Shown: positions 28,969-39,706, counted from the stretch's first letter. The stretch: DNA of 64,000 nucleotides from Candidatus Bathyarchaeota archaeon (GCA_026014595.1 JAOZHY010000048.1:1-64000); one strand, 5' to 3'. The notes: a model not told the origin generated them from the sequence alone. Numbers and translations are program-made.

Positions 28969-29781
28969 CTATTCTGCGTTGAAGCCGAGCTTTTCGCGGA
29001 TTTGTTGGCTTTTTTTGGCGGCTTCCTCAACAGCGCGCATGAGCGACTGCCTGATTTGGCTGCCCTCGAGCTCGTATATGGCTTCGATGGTTGTTCCGCC
29101 CGGCGTGGTAACCATGTCTTTTATCTTGGCCGGGTGCTCTTGCAGCTCGATGACAAGCTTTCCAGTTCCGAGAACGGTCTGCGCTGAACTAGACAGGGCG
29201 ATGTTTCTGGGTAAGCCAACCTTTAGTCCCGCGTACATGAGGGCTTCGATGATTATGGAGAGGTATCCTGGTCCGCTGCCGCTCAGGGCAGTTATGGCAT
29301 CCATGTACTTCTCCTCCACTTCCTCGCATATACCCATCATGTTCAGCAAAGCCTTAACTTTCTCCTTGTCTTTGGCGGTTACGTTCTGGTCGCATGAATA
29401 CGCCGTGTAGGATGCTTGCACCAGTGCGCCGACGTTGGGCATGATGCGAACGGCTTTGGCTTCGGGTATGAATTTTTTCACAAATTTGAGCGGAACCGTG
29501 GCTGCTACGGAGATTACCAGCTTGCCTTTGGTCTCGTGGTTGATGTTTTTCAGGACTTTTTCCATGTCGTTGGGTTTGACGACGATGAACATGATGTCGG
29601 AGTCGGCGGCGGCTTTCCGTGCGTCCGTAGTCACGGCTACGCCGAGTTTTTCTTGTTCCTGTAGCCTTTCGGGCTGGATGTCGACTGCCGTAATCTTGCC
29701 TGCGTATCCGCTTTTGAGGAGGCTTTTGATTATGGCGCCGCCCATCATTCCTGCGCCTATTACGGCGATTTTGTCGTTCAT
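28969..29781 (-). CDS. proC: Pyrroline-5-carboxylate reductase
   Basis: IAVIGAGMMGGAI, ALSGSGPGYLSIIIEAL, TTPGGTTIEAI. Confidence 0.93.
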   Translation of the reverse strand: MNDKIAVIGAGMMGGAIIKSLLKSGYAGKITAVDIQPERLQEQEKLGVAVTTDARKAAADSDIMFIVVKPNDMEKVLKNINHETKGKLVISVAATVPLKFVKKFIPEAKAVRIMPNVGALVQASYTAYSCDQNVTAKDKEKVKALLNMMGICEEVEEKYMDAITALSGSGPGYLSIIIEALMYAGLKVGLPRNIALSSSAQTVLGTGKLVIELQEHPAKIKDMVTTPGGTTIEAIYELEGSQIRQSLMRAVEEAAKKSQQIREKLGFNAE

Positions 29782-29905
29782 GAGGCAGTCACTCTTTGCT
29801 TTAACTACATTGTATATGCTCTTAACCTTTATTGTCCAACCTTTTATCTCTTAGTCCAGAAACCAATTAAATAAGACGTAGTCTCTTGGTTATGAGGCTA
29901 TTGAA

Positions 29906-30442
29906 ATGAGAGTTCTTGGCTTAGTCGGAAGTCCCAGAAAAAACGGTAACACAGATTTGTTGGTGAGCAGCGTACTGGACGGCGCCAGTGCAAGTGGTCA
30001 TATAGCTGAAAAATTGTATCTGTACGACTTGGATATTTCTCCTTGCGTTGATTGCAGGAGATGCAAGAAGGATGACTTCCGCTGCGCTGTTGATGATGAC
30101 ATGACGACGCTTTACTCAAAACTGGAAGGTGCAGATGTGATTGTCTTTGGAACACCGTTGTATTGGTATGGACCTACTGGAAAGATGAAACTAATGATTG
30201 ACAGACTTCGTCCATTCGTAGCCTCGAAAAAACTGAAGGGAAAAAAGGCTATTTTGGTTACGCCGTCCGAAGAGGGTCCCGGCGCCTGTGATTGCTTAGT
30301 CAGAATGTTTGAACTTTCATTCAAGTATCTGGGGATCGACCTTACAAACAAGATTCTGGTCACCGCTTACGATAAGGCTGAAGTGAGAGAACAGCTTGAA
30401 ACTCTAAACGGCGCATTTGAAGTCGGCAAAGCGCTGAAATAA
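29906..30442 (+). CDS. NADPH-dependent FMN reductase / flavodoxin-family protein
   Basis: VLGLVGSPRKNGNTDLLV, CVDCRRCKK, FGTPLYWYGPTGKMKLMIDR. Confidence 0.88.
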   Translation: MRVLGLVGSPRKNGNTDLLVSSVLDGASASGHIAEKLYLYDLDISPCVDCRRCKKDDFRCAVDDDMTTLYSKLEGADVIVFGTPLYWYGPTGKMKLMIDRLRPFVASKKLKGKKAILVTPSEEGPGACDCLVRMFELSFKYLGIDLTNKILVTAYDKAEVREQLETLNGAFEVGKALK

Positions 30443-30499
30443 CGCGCTAATTAAGGCATAAATAGGCACGTTGAATTTGTTTAGTGTTTGTGTGTTTAG

Positions 30500-31177
30500 A
30501 TGCTGGGCTCTGGTATAGAAGTCGCTGCTGACGTCAAGCAAAAGTTTCCCGATTTGAGAGTTTTGTTGCGTGAAGTTCGGGGAGTAAGGATTTCTGACGT
30601 TGACCCCCGGCTTGAAGAATTTAAAGAGGCGGTCTGTGCCGATGTGAAACGCAGGTTTACTCTTGAAGGCTTGAAGGATGAACCAGTGTTCAGAGCGTAT
30701 CGTGACTTCTTTTGGAGAATAGGTATAGATCCAACTAAAACAAGACCTGCGGCTGAGGCTTTGATTAGACGGGTTTTGGGTGGGCGCTCGTTACCTCGCA
30801 TAAACACGGCTGTAGACGCTTACAATTTAGCGTCAATAAAGACATGCGTAGCTTTAGCTGCTTTTGACATTGACAAGCTTGAAGGACAACTAAACATGAG
30901 ATTTGCTGAGGCGGGCGAGGCGTTTTTTGGGATAGGCATGGACAAACCTGTAACCACAGCGGGCGGAGAAATCGTCATGGCTGATGCCTCTAGGCTTGTG
31001 GCAATTTATCCACATCGAGACGCCAACCACTCACGTTTGACTTTGCAGACCAAAAATGTGCTACTTGTCTCTTGTGGGGCACCAGGCATATCGTATGCTC
31101 AACTTGAAGAGGCGAGTAACACGGCTTCCGAGTTTGTCGTAAGGTTTTGTGGCGGAGTGACAACGTGTGTTTTTTAG
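30500..31177 (+). CDS. B3/B4 tRNA-binding domain protein
   Basis: FWRIGIDPTKTRPAAEALIRRVLGGRSLPRINTAVDAYNLAS. Confidence 0.85.
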   Translation: MLGSGIEVAADVKQKFPDLRVLLREVRGVRISDVDPRLEEFKEAVCADVKRRFTLEGLKDEPVFRAYRDFFWRIGIDPTKTRPAAEALIRRVLGGRSLPRINTAVDAYNLASIKTCVALAAFDIDKLEGQLNMRFAEAGEAFFGIGMDKPVTTAGGEIVMADASRLVAIYPHRDANHSRLTLQTKNVLLVSCGAPGISYAQLEEASNTASEFVVRFCGGVTTCVF

Positions 31178-32394
31178 GAAAGGTTGCGTGCCACTATTTT
31201 CTGTAGTAGCTTTTGCATGACAAGAGCAGGGGCATCTGTTCTCACGCCTCTGGAATTAAAGTGAGTTGGAACCGCCAAGAAACCATTATCTTGCAGGATT
31301 CTCAGCATTGCCGTCACAGAAGGCACAGGTGACGACAGCTTGTTGCTGATTTTGTCGATAACATAGTATGTCGCGGGCGCTTCAGCCTCATCACTGACTA
31401 ACGCTAAGAGGTTGGCGATTCGAGCGCCGTTCCGCAACGCCACCCGCCTGTTTTCCTCCGCCACCAACTCACAAAACTTTGCATCGAAGATTTTTCCCAG
31501 CCAAAGCGGTCCAGCCCAATCCATAGCGGCGCCGCATTCAGGGCACTTCGCTGTCACGAAGGCGGTCCGTGCGGTTTCTCGATGCATACAGTTGAAGCAA
31601 TGCAGCACGAAGCCCATTTGTCGCAGGCTTTCATCTGCTTTTCTGGCGCCGTACGCTATCTCCACGTAGATTCGAATGTAGTGGTCAGCGGAGTGACTGA
31701 ACAGGATGCGGGTGCCCATGTCTTGCCGCGCCGCGGTCGCCACCACACATCCAGCCAACAGCCTGACGGCAAGTTCATGGCAGTACTCGGTGCGCAATGG
31801 TTTTCCGCCGTACTTGCGGATACAAGCTTTTGGGTGAACTCCGCACAGCGGCGCCATGTCGGTTGCGGTTGCCGCCAAAATGCCGTGGTTACGGAGCGCG
31901 CGGACTGCCGAGTCCAAGTAGGGCACGGGCGAACCGAACGGGTCAACATCCACCGCATCGAATCGCTGATGGGGAGCGCCATGGCAGCTTAAAAGGCAGT
32001 TAGCGTCCATGTGCTCCAGCGCCACGCGTTCTTCAAGCCCGTTTAGGCGTATGTTGTGTTTTGCGAGCTGGTAGGCGCGTTCGTTAATGTCAGCTGCCAC
32101 CACTTGTTGGAGGCCGTGGACTTCGGTGGCGAGGCGGACGGCTCTGACGCCGCTGCTGGTCAAGGGTTCGCAGATGGTGATATTGCGGTTCGCGTTGCGC
32201 TGGTAAGCCTGAAACGCCAAAACAGCCAAGTCACGGTTCAGCTCCATGACAGGGTTGTAGAACACAGGCGCTTTGGACGGCGCATAGTCGGAAGGCTCCT
32301 CCCTGTACGCCTCGAGCCGCGGCACTAAGACGCGCACCCTACCTTCCGTAACCATTTCTGTCGGATAATCTGCTGTGAACTCCGTGTCCGCCAT
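31174..32394 (-). CDS. trm1: tRNA (guanine26-N2)-dimethyltransferase
   Basis: EGRVRVLVPR, FYNPVMELNRDLAV, DVDPFGSPVPYLDSA, ATDMAPLCG. Confidence 0.93.
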   Translation of the reverse strand: MADTEFTADYPTEMVTEGRVRVLVPRLEAYREEPSDYAPSKAPVFYNPVMELNRDLAVLAFQAYQRNANRNITICEPLTSSGVRAVRLATEVHGLQQVVAADINERAYQLAKHNIRLNGLEERVALEHMDANCLLSCHGAPHQRFDAVDVDPFGSPVPYLDSAVRALRNHGILAATATDMAPLCGVHPKACIRKYGGKPLRTEYCHELAVRLLAGCVVATAARQDMGTRILFSHSADHYIRIYVEIAYGARKADESLRQMGFVLHCFNCMHRETARTAFVTAKCPECGAAMDWAGPLWLGKIFDAKFCELVAEENRRVALRNGARIANLLALVSDEAEAPATYYVIDKISNKLSSPVPSVTAMLRILQDNGFLAVPTHFNSRGVRTDAPALVMQKLLQKIVARNLS

Positions 32395-32470
32395 GGTTCT
32401 GCGCCTTTCCGTCGCTGGGTTAGAGAGAAGAAATTTATGGACATATTAGACTTCTGGTCTATCAGGTGCA

Positions 32471-33016
32471 TTGGCTTTGCGGAAGCGTGTGCTGCTCTTG
32501 ACGGGCAATCCCGGCGTGGGGAAAACCACAGTCTTAGCGAAGGCGGTTAACGCTCTGAAAGAGAAAGGGTACAGTGTGGGCGGCATGATAAGCCGTGAAG
32601 TGCGAGAAGGCGGAACACGAGTAGGCTTCGAGATTCTTGACCTGAACAGTGGCAAACGCGGCTGGCTTGCACATGTTAACCAGCAAGCAGGTCCGCAAGT
32701 CGGCAAATATCACGTGAACATAGAAGACCTCAACGCTGTCGGCGCGAAGGCAATTGTGGACGCTGTGGAAAAATGTGACATTATCGCCATAGACGAAATC
32801 GGACCCATGGAACTGTTCTCAGAAAAGTTCAAGGAAGCCACGCGAAAAGCCCTAAACAGCCGCAAACCCGTCTTAGCCGTCATCCACTGGAAAGCTAGGG
32901 AGCTGATAAGCGAAGCAAAAAATCGCGAAGACTCGGAGATGTTCACGGTCACGCACGAAAACAGAGATGAACTGCCTGAAACAATTGCTGAAAAAACAGC
33001 CGAATCCCTAAAATGA
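32471..33016 (+). CDS. THEP1-type nucleoside-triphosphatase
   Basis: LLTGNPGVGKTTVL Walker A; GGMISREVREGGTRVGFEI; IAIDEIGPMELFS. Confidence 0.92.
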   Translation: MALRKRVLLLTGNPGVGKTTVLAKAVNALKEKGYSVGGMISREVREGGTRVGFEILDLNSGKRGWLAHVNQQAGPQVGKYHVNIEDLNAVGAKAIVDAVEKCDIIAIDEIGPMELFSEKFKEATRKALNSRKPVLAVIHWKARELISEAKNREDSEMFTVTHENRDELPETIAEKTAESLK

Positions 33017-33193
33017 GCCGAATCAGAGAGAATTGGCGAATCAGCATTTTTCGTCACAGTTCAAATATCTCGAAGCGCGCACCAACACTGCGAAAGCCCG
33101 AACCATGCAAACTGCCGAAGAAGAAGGAGGGTCATGTAAAAAGACAAAAACCCGCAAGCGCCCATTTCACGTGCACCTCACGTCCAGCCGCGG

Positions 33194-33288
33194 CATATTT
33201 GGCGCCTAATAGTGGTTCGTTGCAGAAACCTATAGAGGGGAGGGGTCGCTATTCGCGCAGAAAACCGCCAAAACAATGCAGAAAAGGT
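33194..33288 (+). repeat. Dispersed intergenic repeat, copy A
   Basis: catatttggcgcctaatagtggttcgttgcagaaacctatagaggggaggggtcgctattcgcgcagaaaaccgcc…, matches copies B and C. Confidence 0.85.
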
Positions 33289-33336
33289 TTGAAAGAACTA
33301 TAATAGCCCGCTGCAGAAAATAATGGTTGAAACGGC

Positions 33337-33924
33337 ATGTCCGTAGTCGGTTTGGACTTGGCAGGGGTCGAAAAAAGACCCACAGGACTCTGCATTCTCA
33401 ACGGCATGGCAGCAGAGACTCTGCTTGTCTACACGGACCAAGAAATACTGCGGGCAATCGAGGCTGCCAAACCCCGCGTAGTCGCCATCGACGCGCCGTT
33501 AAGTCTTCCGTCCGGGAGAAAGTCAATAGAAGAACGAGCAAACGTTCATCTGCGAGAATGCGACAGGGAGCTTCTGAGGCGGGGGATAAAGTTTTTCCCG
33601 ATAACACTGGGTCCCATGAGAAAACTAGCCGACCGCGGCATAAGGCTAAGAAAAACCCTTGAAAACAGGCACTTCACAGTAATCGAGGTTTATCCTGGAG
33701 GCGCCCAAGACATTTTAGGTATTCCCAGAAAGCAGCGTGGACTCGACAAGCTGAGAGAGGGCTTGGAAAAAGCAGGCGTAAAGGGGTTAAACAGTCAAAT
33801 GAGCGACCATGAACTTGACGCCGTGACCTGCGCACTCGTGGGGAAGCTGTTTCTCGAAGGAAAAAGCGTCATTTATGGAACTCCGAGCCAAGCGATAATA
33901 ATGCCGAAAGCGTCACGCGGTTAA
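33337..33924 (+). CDS. DUF429-family protein
   Basis: VGLDLAGVEKRPTG, VVAIDAPLSLP, HELDAVTCALVGKL. Confidence 0.85.
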   Translation: MSVVGLDLAGVEKRPTGLCILNGMAAETLLVYTDQEILRAIEAAKPRVVAIDAPLSLPSGRKSIEERANVHLRECDRELLRRGIKFFPITLGPMRKLADRGIRLRKTLENRHFTVIEVYPGGAQDILGIPRKQRGLDKLREGLEKAGVKGLNSQMSDHELDAVTCALVGKLFLEGKSVIYGTPSQAIIMPKASRG

Positions 33925-33949
33925 AGTCAGAAAACTAACCGGCGCTTTC

Positions 33950-35572
33950 CTAAACCGTTTTTCTTTTGAATTTTCTTCTATGTTTCAGGAACAGGTAGCT
34001 ACCTGCAGAGGCAATGATGACTATGGCGATTATGGCTATCACGAGAACTGTTGGGAAAAGCTGTATGGTAAAGTAGACTGTTTCAGATGCCCCGATGTTT
34101 CCATAGTTATCTTCAGCGAAAAACGTCAGGCTATGCGAACCCTCAGACAGTGCAGGCAAGGTTACGTTTCCAGTGACGTTTACTTTTTCTTTTCCATCCA
34201 AGCTGTACGCCATCCACTTCACGGGCTCATCCACGGTGAAAACTGATTTGATGTCGGTCGTGTCGTAGGTTTTGTTCTCTGGAAAAAGAATCAAAATGCT
34301 AGGGGGCAGGGAGTCCACGGAAAATTGGACAGTTTCAGACTTACCGACGTTCCCGCGGGAGTCGTTGGCGTAGACGGTTATGGCGTGAGCGCCTTGAGAC
34401 AGCCCCGACAAAGTCACATTGCCCGTAATCGTTACGTTAGCGTGGTTGTCTAAGCTGTAGCCCATCCAATCTGTCGCCTTGTTCGTGGTGAAAACCAATT
34501 GAACCGAGCTGTATGTTTTATTTTCCGGATACAGCACATGCAGTTCTGGCGGCACGGTTCCGTAGCCAGGCGGCGTGTACTGCTCGTTTGTGTTTAGCCA
34601 AGTATTGTTATAGAACCCGCCCATGGCATACAATAAATCGTTCACGGCGACCAAGCCAAGGTAAAGGCGGGGGGTCGGCATGGGCGTGCTGGTGCCCCAA
34701 GTGTTGTGTCCCGCGTCATACACGTAGGTGGTGTTGCTGTAGTCAGATAAGACAAATCCCCCTACGACGTAAATTCTCTTGGGTGCGTCGATTCCGCTGG
34801 TTGCCGCGGCAGCCATGTAGCTACCAGGAGGGCTGAACATGGCCACGTTGCTCCACGTGTCGTTTGCAGGGTCGTAAACTTGGTTGGCGTTTACATATGT
34901 TAAGTCGAATTTCTGCCAGAATTGGGTTCCGCCGCCGATGATGTATATTTTGTTGTCAACCACTGCGGAGGCGTAACCGAAGGTGGCGGTTGGCAACGCG
35001 GTTTTGTTGGTCCAGGTGTCTGTGACTGGGTCGTAAACTTCGTTGGCGTCACTTTCCTGGTAGTAGGGGTCGAAGGCTAAGTATTTTTTTCCGCCTATGA
35101 GGTAAATTTTTCCATCCACAACCTCTGCGGAAAGGTCCGCTCTAGGCGTGGGCATTGACGTCTTAGTTTTCCACGTGTTAGTTTCGGGGTCATAAACTTC
35201 GACTGCTCCTGTGAATCCAGAGGAGCTGGAGTTGCTGTCGCCTGTTGTGCCACCTATGACGTATATTTTCCTGTCATAGACTGCGACGGCAAAACCGCTT
35301 CGGGCAGTCGGCATCGGCGCCTTAGTCGCCCACGTGTTTGTAGCTGGGTCGTATTCTTCGTTGACGTTGAGGTAGGTGTTATTGTTTAAGCCTCCAATCG
35401 CGTATATCTTTCCGCTGACAACCGCCAAGCCAAGTCCTGCCCGGGCAGTCGGCATCGGCGCGCGCGCAGTCCAAAAGTCTTCTTGTGCCGTGGCGCTGGG
35501 AAACTGAAATATCGTTGCCAGAAGCAGGAAAGATAGAGCTACGATTGTCACAGGTTTGATTCGCTTTTTCAT
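33950..35572 (-). CDS. Kelch-repeat secreted surface protein with Ig-like C-terminal repeats and TM anchor
   Basis: Repeated KIYAIGG/VYDPxTNTWxTKxxMPTPR; two PENKTY…GYSLD…NVT…LSxGxH repeats; C-terminal TM + KHRRKFKRK. Confidence 0.9.
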   Translation of the reverse strand: MKKRIKPVTIVALSFLLLATIFQFPSATAQEDFWTARAPMPTARAGLGLAVVSGKIYAIGGLNNNTYLNVNEEYDPATNTWATKAPMPTARSGFAVAVYDRKIYVIGGTTGDSNSSSSGFTGAVEVYDPETNTWKTKTSMPTPRADLSAEVVDGKIYLIGGKKYLAFDPYYQESDANEVYDPVTDTWTNKTALPTATFGYASAVVDNKIYIIGGGTQFWQKFDLTYVNANQVYDPANDTWSNVAMFSPPGSYMAAAATSGIDAPKRIYVVGGFVLSDYSNTTYVYDAGHNTWGTSTPMPTPRLYLGLVAVNDLLYAMGGFYNNTWLNTNEQYTPPGYGTVPPELHVLYPENKTYSSVQLVFTTNKATDWMGYSLDNHANVTITGNVTLSGLSQGAHAITVYANDSRGNVGKSETVQFSVDSLPPSILILFPENKTYDTTDIKSVFTVDEPVKWMAYSLDGKEKVNVTGNVTLPALSEGSHSLTFFAEDNYGNIGASETVYFTIQLFPTVLVIAIIAIVIIASAGSYLFLKHRRKFKRKTV

Positions 35573-35679
35573 CAGTGAGGAAGCCTCTGATACGCCTTTA
35601 GTAGTATGGTGCAGTCTACCTTTATATTTTTGAAGGTTATCAGCCGAGTTAAACGCCCGTGGGTAGCTCAGCCGTTTGA

Positions 35680-37044
35680 TTAATTCACCATGCTTTTAGG
35701 TGATGCAAATAGCGCTTCTAGTCTGCCTCGGTTAGCCCACAGAAGGCTGAATTGAATTAGCAGGAACGCGGAGAACTGAACTGTCCAAATGTGGCTGCTG
35801 CTCAGGACAGGGGAAAGCTTGTCGAATGAATAGCTCAGTCCGCCAGGAACATCGAAAGACAGCCACTCGTAACCTGACGTCACAACTATCGTTAAAAAGT
35901 TGAAAATCATCGACATCAAAAGCAGATAAGGACCTATTGCGGCAACAAACAATACCAGTTCACGGCGTTTTGCGCTGGGGATTCTCTGCCGCGACAGCAG
36001 AGAGCATTTCTTGGCAGAAGAAGCCGCAATTAAGCAGAACAAGGGCAAAGTAAGGTAGTCATATTTTATCGAGTTAACGTATGGCACCAGCAGACTATTG
36101 CCCAGAACCAGGTAAGTGTTAAAGCCGATGACACCTACGATGGAGGCGAAAAAGGCAACGTCAAAAACCCAAGTCTTTGCGAAATGTTTTTTCTGCAGGA
36201 ACGAAAGCGCGACTGAGAAGAAAAATCCCAAGATGAAGAAAATGCCTAAGGATTCGCTGAGAAAATTCAAACTAAAAACGGGCGAAGGAACAAAACCGCT
36301 TGGTAGGAATGAGCCGAAATCGTCGTGGTTAAGCAGAGAAATTAATTTGCGTCCTGAAATTGGTTCATACCACAAATACTGGATAAAGACAGCAGGCAAA
36401 ACGAAGAGAAGTAACGCCGTCAAAACGCGAGTTCGGCTTTTCGGCTTCGAGTAAACGTAAAAAAGAACGAGTGGAATCAGCATAAACACGGCGAAAAGCT
36501 TTGTCAGAAGCGCAAGCCCGAAAATGACGCCAGCAGCAAAAAAGAGTTTGTTGGAATCTCTCCGTATTGCCCAAATTCCCACCAGCAGGTAAAGCAGGCT
36601 GAAAAAGAGGCACTGCACATCTATGAGGAAAACTCTCGACATTATCACGTGCCATGGAGTAAGAGCAAAAAGTGCAGCCGCGAATAACCCGGTGCGTCGC
36701 CCATAAAGCATGTCGCCTATCTTGTAGGTGAGAAAAACGCATCCAACCGCAAACAAGGTCGTCACCGCCACCGCTGTTTCGTATGACACGCCAAAAATCT
36801 TCAAGAAAACCGCGTCAACGTAGAACCCGAACGGCTGCATGTTAATCAGGTTACCGTAAGTGAGATATGGGAAACCCCATTTGACCACGCCTGAGGCCGC
36901 GGCAAACTCCGTCAGCGAATCCCAACTGGAGTAAGGTCCCAGAGAAATCGACAGCAACGCCGAGCCCAGAAGAATTCCAATAAGCGGAGAATGTTTTGCG
37001 ATGAAACTCTTAAACGCTTGCCATTTGCGGCCACTAAACAGCAC
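35680..37044 (-). CDS. GT39/ArnT-like polytopic glycosyltransferase
   Basis: GRRTGLFAAALFALTPWHVIMSRVFLIDVQCLFF and multiple TMs. Confidence 0.75.
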   Translation of the reverse strand: MLFSGRKWQAFKSFIAKHSPLIGILLGSALLSISLGPYSSWDSLTEFAAASGVVKWGFPYLTYGNLINMQPFGFYVDAVFLKIFGVSYETAVAVTTLFAVGCVFLTYKIGDMLYGRRTGLFAAALFALTPWHVIMSRVFLIDVQCLFFSLLYLLVGIWAIRRDSNKLFFAAGVIFGLALLTKLFAVFMLIPLVLFYVYSKPKSRTRVLTALLLFVLPAVFIQYLWYEPISGRKLISLLNHDDFGSFLPSGFVPSPVFSLNFLSESLGIFFILGFFFSVALSFLQKKHFAKTWVFDVAFFASIVGVIGFNTYLVLGNSLLVPYVNSIKYDYLTLPLFCLIAASSAKKCSLLSRQRIPSAKRRELVLFVAAIGPYLLLMSMIFNFLTIVVTSGYEWLSFDVPGGLSYSFDKLSPVLSSSHIWTVQFSAFLLIQFSLLWANRGRLEALFASPKSMVN

Positions 37045-37357
37045 AGAACCTTCACATTCTTTGTCCGGTGACTGCGACGCCTTCCAACTCCCAAACAGCG
37101 GATTCTCGCCTTAATAGCAGAATTCGTTATTATATCTTCCGAACAACAAAGTAAAATATCACCATTGACAACATGACCTTGATGGCTAACTGAGAAAACA
37201 AGTGCTTTAACAAAGCGCTTGGCTTCTCGCCAAGAAATTTTTGACAACCAGCATAACTGGCGCTTCGCTGAAACGACGCGGATGGAAGCACCCTCAGAGC
37301 AGAGACAGCTTCAGAACTTGCAACAATCCCAACTGCATATACCAATCGGAGAAGGCG

Positions 37358-38704
37358 CTACGTAACTGTTCCGTAAACGCTGATTTTGACAGTTGCATCT
37401 GTTGAAGCTACGCTTGCTTTTGCGTCGACAAGGATTGCCCAGATTATACTCTGCGACGGAAACAGCCTCAGAATGTCATCGTCACTCAGCCAAACCGTGG
37501 TGCTGTTGGTGAAGGTCTTTTCCACGCTCGGCGAGATTGTGTTGTCGACAAACTCCAAGCGGAACCTGACGGTGATGGTTTCGTTGCTTGCGAAACTGCC
37601 TTGAACCTGTATCTTAGGCTTAAGACTTGTAATCGTTTGCGGACGCATCTGAATATCCACCGTTGACCCATACTGCCCGCTAACGCCGACAGGAACATTC
37701 AAATTCTCTTGCCGGAAAACGCTGCCTGCTCCGGCAATCCATTTGCCGTGCGGGTTGTGAATTCGGGCTGTCCAGTTGCCTAAGAAACTTATACCGCCCG
37801 CGAGAATTGGCGGCGTAATGGAGGTTTCTCCCAGTGCTATGGCGTACAAGTCCTCAGGATAATCTGCGAACGATTCAAAGACCATGCCAAACAGCAGTGT
37901 TTGATGCATCGAACCGTCCAGCAAGAGACCGGTCTGGTTTTTCACGAACCCGTTTTCACCCATCCACATCCGCACATCCTGTAGCTGGCTGTCAGACAGC
38001 TCCGCTAGTCGTTGCACAGATATGCCCACCGAATTGTCAAGAAGGTTGAAAAAGCAACGTCTGATTTCGGTGCTGGCGTAAGAGCCTGTAGCGTTGCCTG
38101 TTGGCGTCCTGAAAACGATTGCCACAGTGCAGTTGATGAACCGTGAATCCTCGATTTTCGTGCCTTCGCTCCAAGTTGCTGTGTTAGCGAACTCAAGTGC
38201 GGTTCCGCAGTTTTCAAACTGCATATTGGATAGGGTTGTTCCGAAAGAATTCTCAATTCTAACCGTGCCGTTGATGACTGTTAGCCCTGAAATCAGGTTA
38301 TTCTGCGACCGAGTGTAATCGTCGCCTTTCAAGGTTAAGGTTTTGCCGTTGCCGATTATGCACGCACCATCGCCCGTTATCTTCGCGTTTTTCTTGTTAA
38401 GCACTTGAACGTCTGAGCTCAGCGTGTAATTGCCAGGTTTGATGTAAACCGTGTTGCCCTTGGCTAATGCTTGCGCTAACACTTGCGAAGCGTTGTCTGA
38501 AGCAATGTCCACAGAACCAGTCAGCTGGTTTTTTGCTTTGTACGTGCCGCCATCCTGGAAAACCACGTAGTCAAACGCTGAATCGTGGGCAGCGTCTTGC
38601 AATGCAATGTTCAAGGTGAATATAAAGTAGGTATTGACGGCTGCCAGAACCAGCGCAGCAACGCAGATTACGGCGAGAACACGCTTAGACAGAGTTATTC
38701 TCAT
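37358..38704 (-). CDS. N-terminally anchored right-handed beta-helix protein
   Basis: N-terminal TM; ISGLTVINGTVRIENSFGTTLSNMQFENCGTALEF. Confidence 0.65.
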   Translation of the reverse strand: MRITLSKRVLAVICVAALVLAAVNTYFIFTLNIALQDAAHDSAFDYVVFQDGGTYKAKNQLTGSVDIASDNASQVLAQALAKGNTVYIKPGNYTLSSDVQVLNKKNAKITGDGACIIGNGKTLTLKGDDYTRSQNNLISGLTVINGTVRIENSFGTTLSNMQFENCGTALEFANTATWSEGTKIEDSRFINCTVAIVFRTPTGNATGSYASTEIRRCFFNLLDNSVGISVQRLAELSDSQLQDVRMWMGENGFVKNQTGLLLDGSMHQTLLFGMVFESFADYPEDLYAIALGETSITPPILAGGISFLGNWTARIHNPHGKWIAGAGSVFRQENLNVPVGVSGQYGSTVDIQMRPQTITSLKPKIQVQGSFASNETITVRFRLEFVDNTISPSVEKTFTNSTTVWLSDDDILRLFPSQSIIWAILVDAKASVASTDATVKISVYGTVT

Positions 38705-38829
38705 CGCTTATTTTCTTCCTACAGCGCCCCGAACGCGACACAGAAGTAGATTTAGATAACCAACCGTTAAAAAAGGTTTATCATAACACGCAGTCTGCCC
38801 AGTCACGTACCAGGTGACGCTGTATCAAC

Positions 38830-39144
38830 TTAGAGTTTGACGATCTGCGCGTGAGGAACGCCTTCGATGTGCAGCACCGCTTCTGGATGCACGTAGCCTT
38901 TTGATATGGCTTTTTCAACGCAGTTTTTTCCCACCATGTTCACTATCGTTGAGTTCTCAATCATGCCTAATGCCTCGTCAACGCTGACTTTTCCGCCGTT
39001 GTAAAACTCGTCTTTAACGTGGAAAACGATTTTTCCCTCTTTCAGGGTTCTGCCAAGTAGCTCGCAATCGCATATAGCCAAAAGTACGTTCCTGCCGACT
39101 TTCTTCAGATTAACGTACACTTCCAAATTTAAAGGCACTCTCAT
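38830..39144 (-). CDS. DUF424 family protein
   Basis: FYNGGKVSVDEALGMIENSTIVNMVGKNCVEKAI…HPEAVLHIEGVPHAQIV; ATGA overlap with aIF2-beta. Confidence 0.88.
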   Translation of the reverse strand: MRVPLNLEVYVNLKKVGRNVLLAICDCELLGRTLKEGKIVFHVKDEFYNGGKVSVDEALGMIENSTIVNMVGKNCVEKAISKGYVHPEAVLHIEGVPHAQIVKL

Positions 39145-39551
39145 AGCTGCTTTATAGACGACCTTGCGCCACACGCGTTGCAAACAAGGAAAGACAAGCG
39201 TTTCTCCTTAACTATATTGGTGTCTGGACGCTTGCAGACTGGACAAATCACGAAGCTCTCCATATACCGCTGCAACAAGCGTTCAAAACTGTCGCGTTGA
39301 AACTTGCCTTGAAAAATGGCTCTGCCCTCATGATAAGTTGCTGCCGTCGCCATTTCCCGAGTTAAAAACTTCAGGATGTGCTGTGGGTCACGGTCTAACA
39401 TGTCAGCTACTTCCTTGAAGTTAGAGATTATGGTGCGCATGCCGACCGTGTTAATTTGCAATCTCGGCAACTCCAGTCGCTCCTGTTTCAGCGAAACTTC
39501 TGGCAGTTGCGAAGTGGCTCGTTTCAGCAGTTCATCATAGTTGTACTTCAT
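39141..39551 (-). CDS. Translation initiation factor aIF2 subunit beta
   Basis: NFKEVADMLDRDPQHILKFLTREM, CPVCKRPDT…CNACGA. Confidence 0.93.
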   Translation of the reverse strand: MKYNYDELLKRATSQLPEVSLKQERLELPRLQINTVGMRTIISNFKEVADMLDRDPQHILKFLTREMATAATYHEGRAIFQGKFQRDSFERLLQRYMESFVICPVCKRPDTNIVKEKRLSFLVCNACGARSSIKQL

Positions 39552-39706
39552 GTTTTGTCTCTCGCTAAAACATTAATCAACATACTATTAAAACTTATAA
39601 TGCTAAAAAAAGGAAAATGCACCATTAATATGCATAAACATGTCTGAAACCAATATTAATTTGAAAATCGCAATGCTATTATGATAAACCGTGCAGAGGA
39701 AAACTG

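Noticed and set aside
33013-33303. Short ORFs at 33013-33303 and 47860-48060 sharing IEGRGRY..RKPP, suggestive of a peptide family
   Set aside because: Similarity comes from the dispersed DNA repeat; copy C has a frame-disrupting deletion, so a coding role is unlikely.
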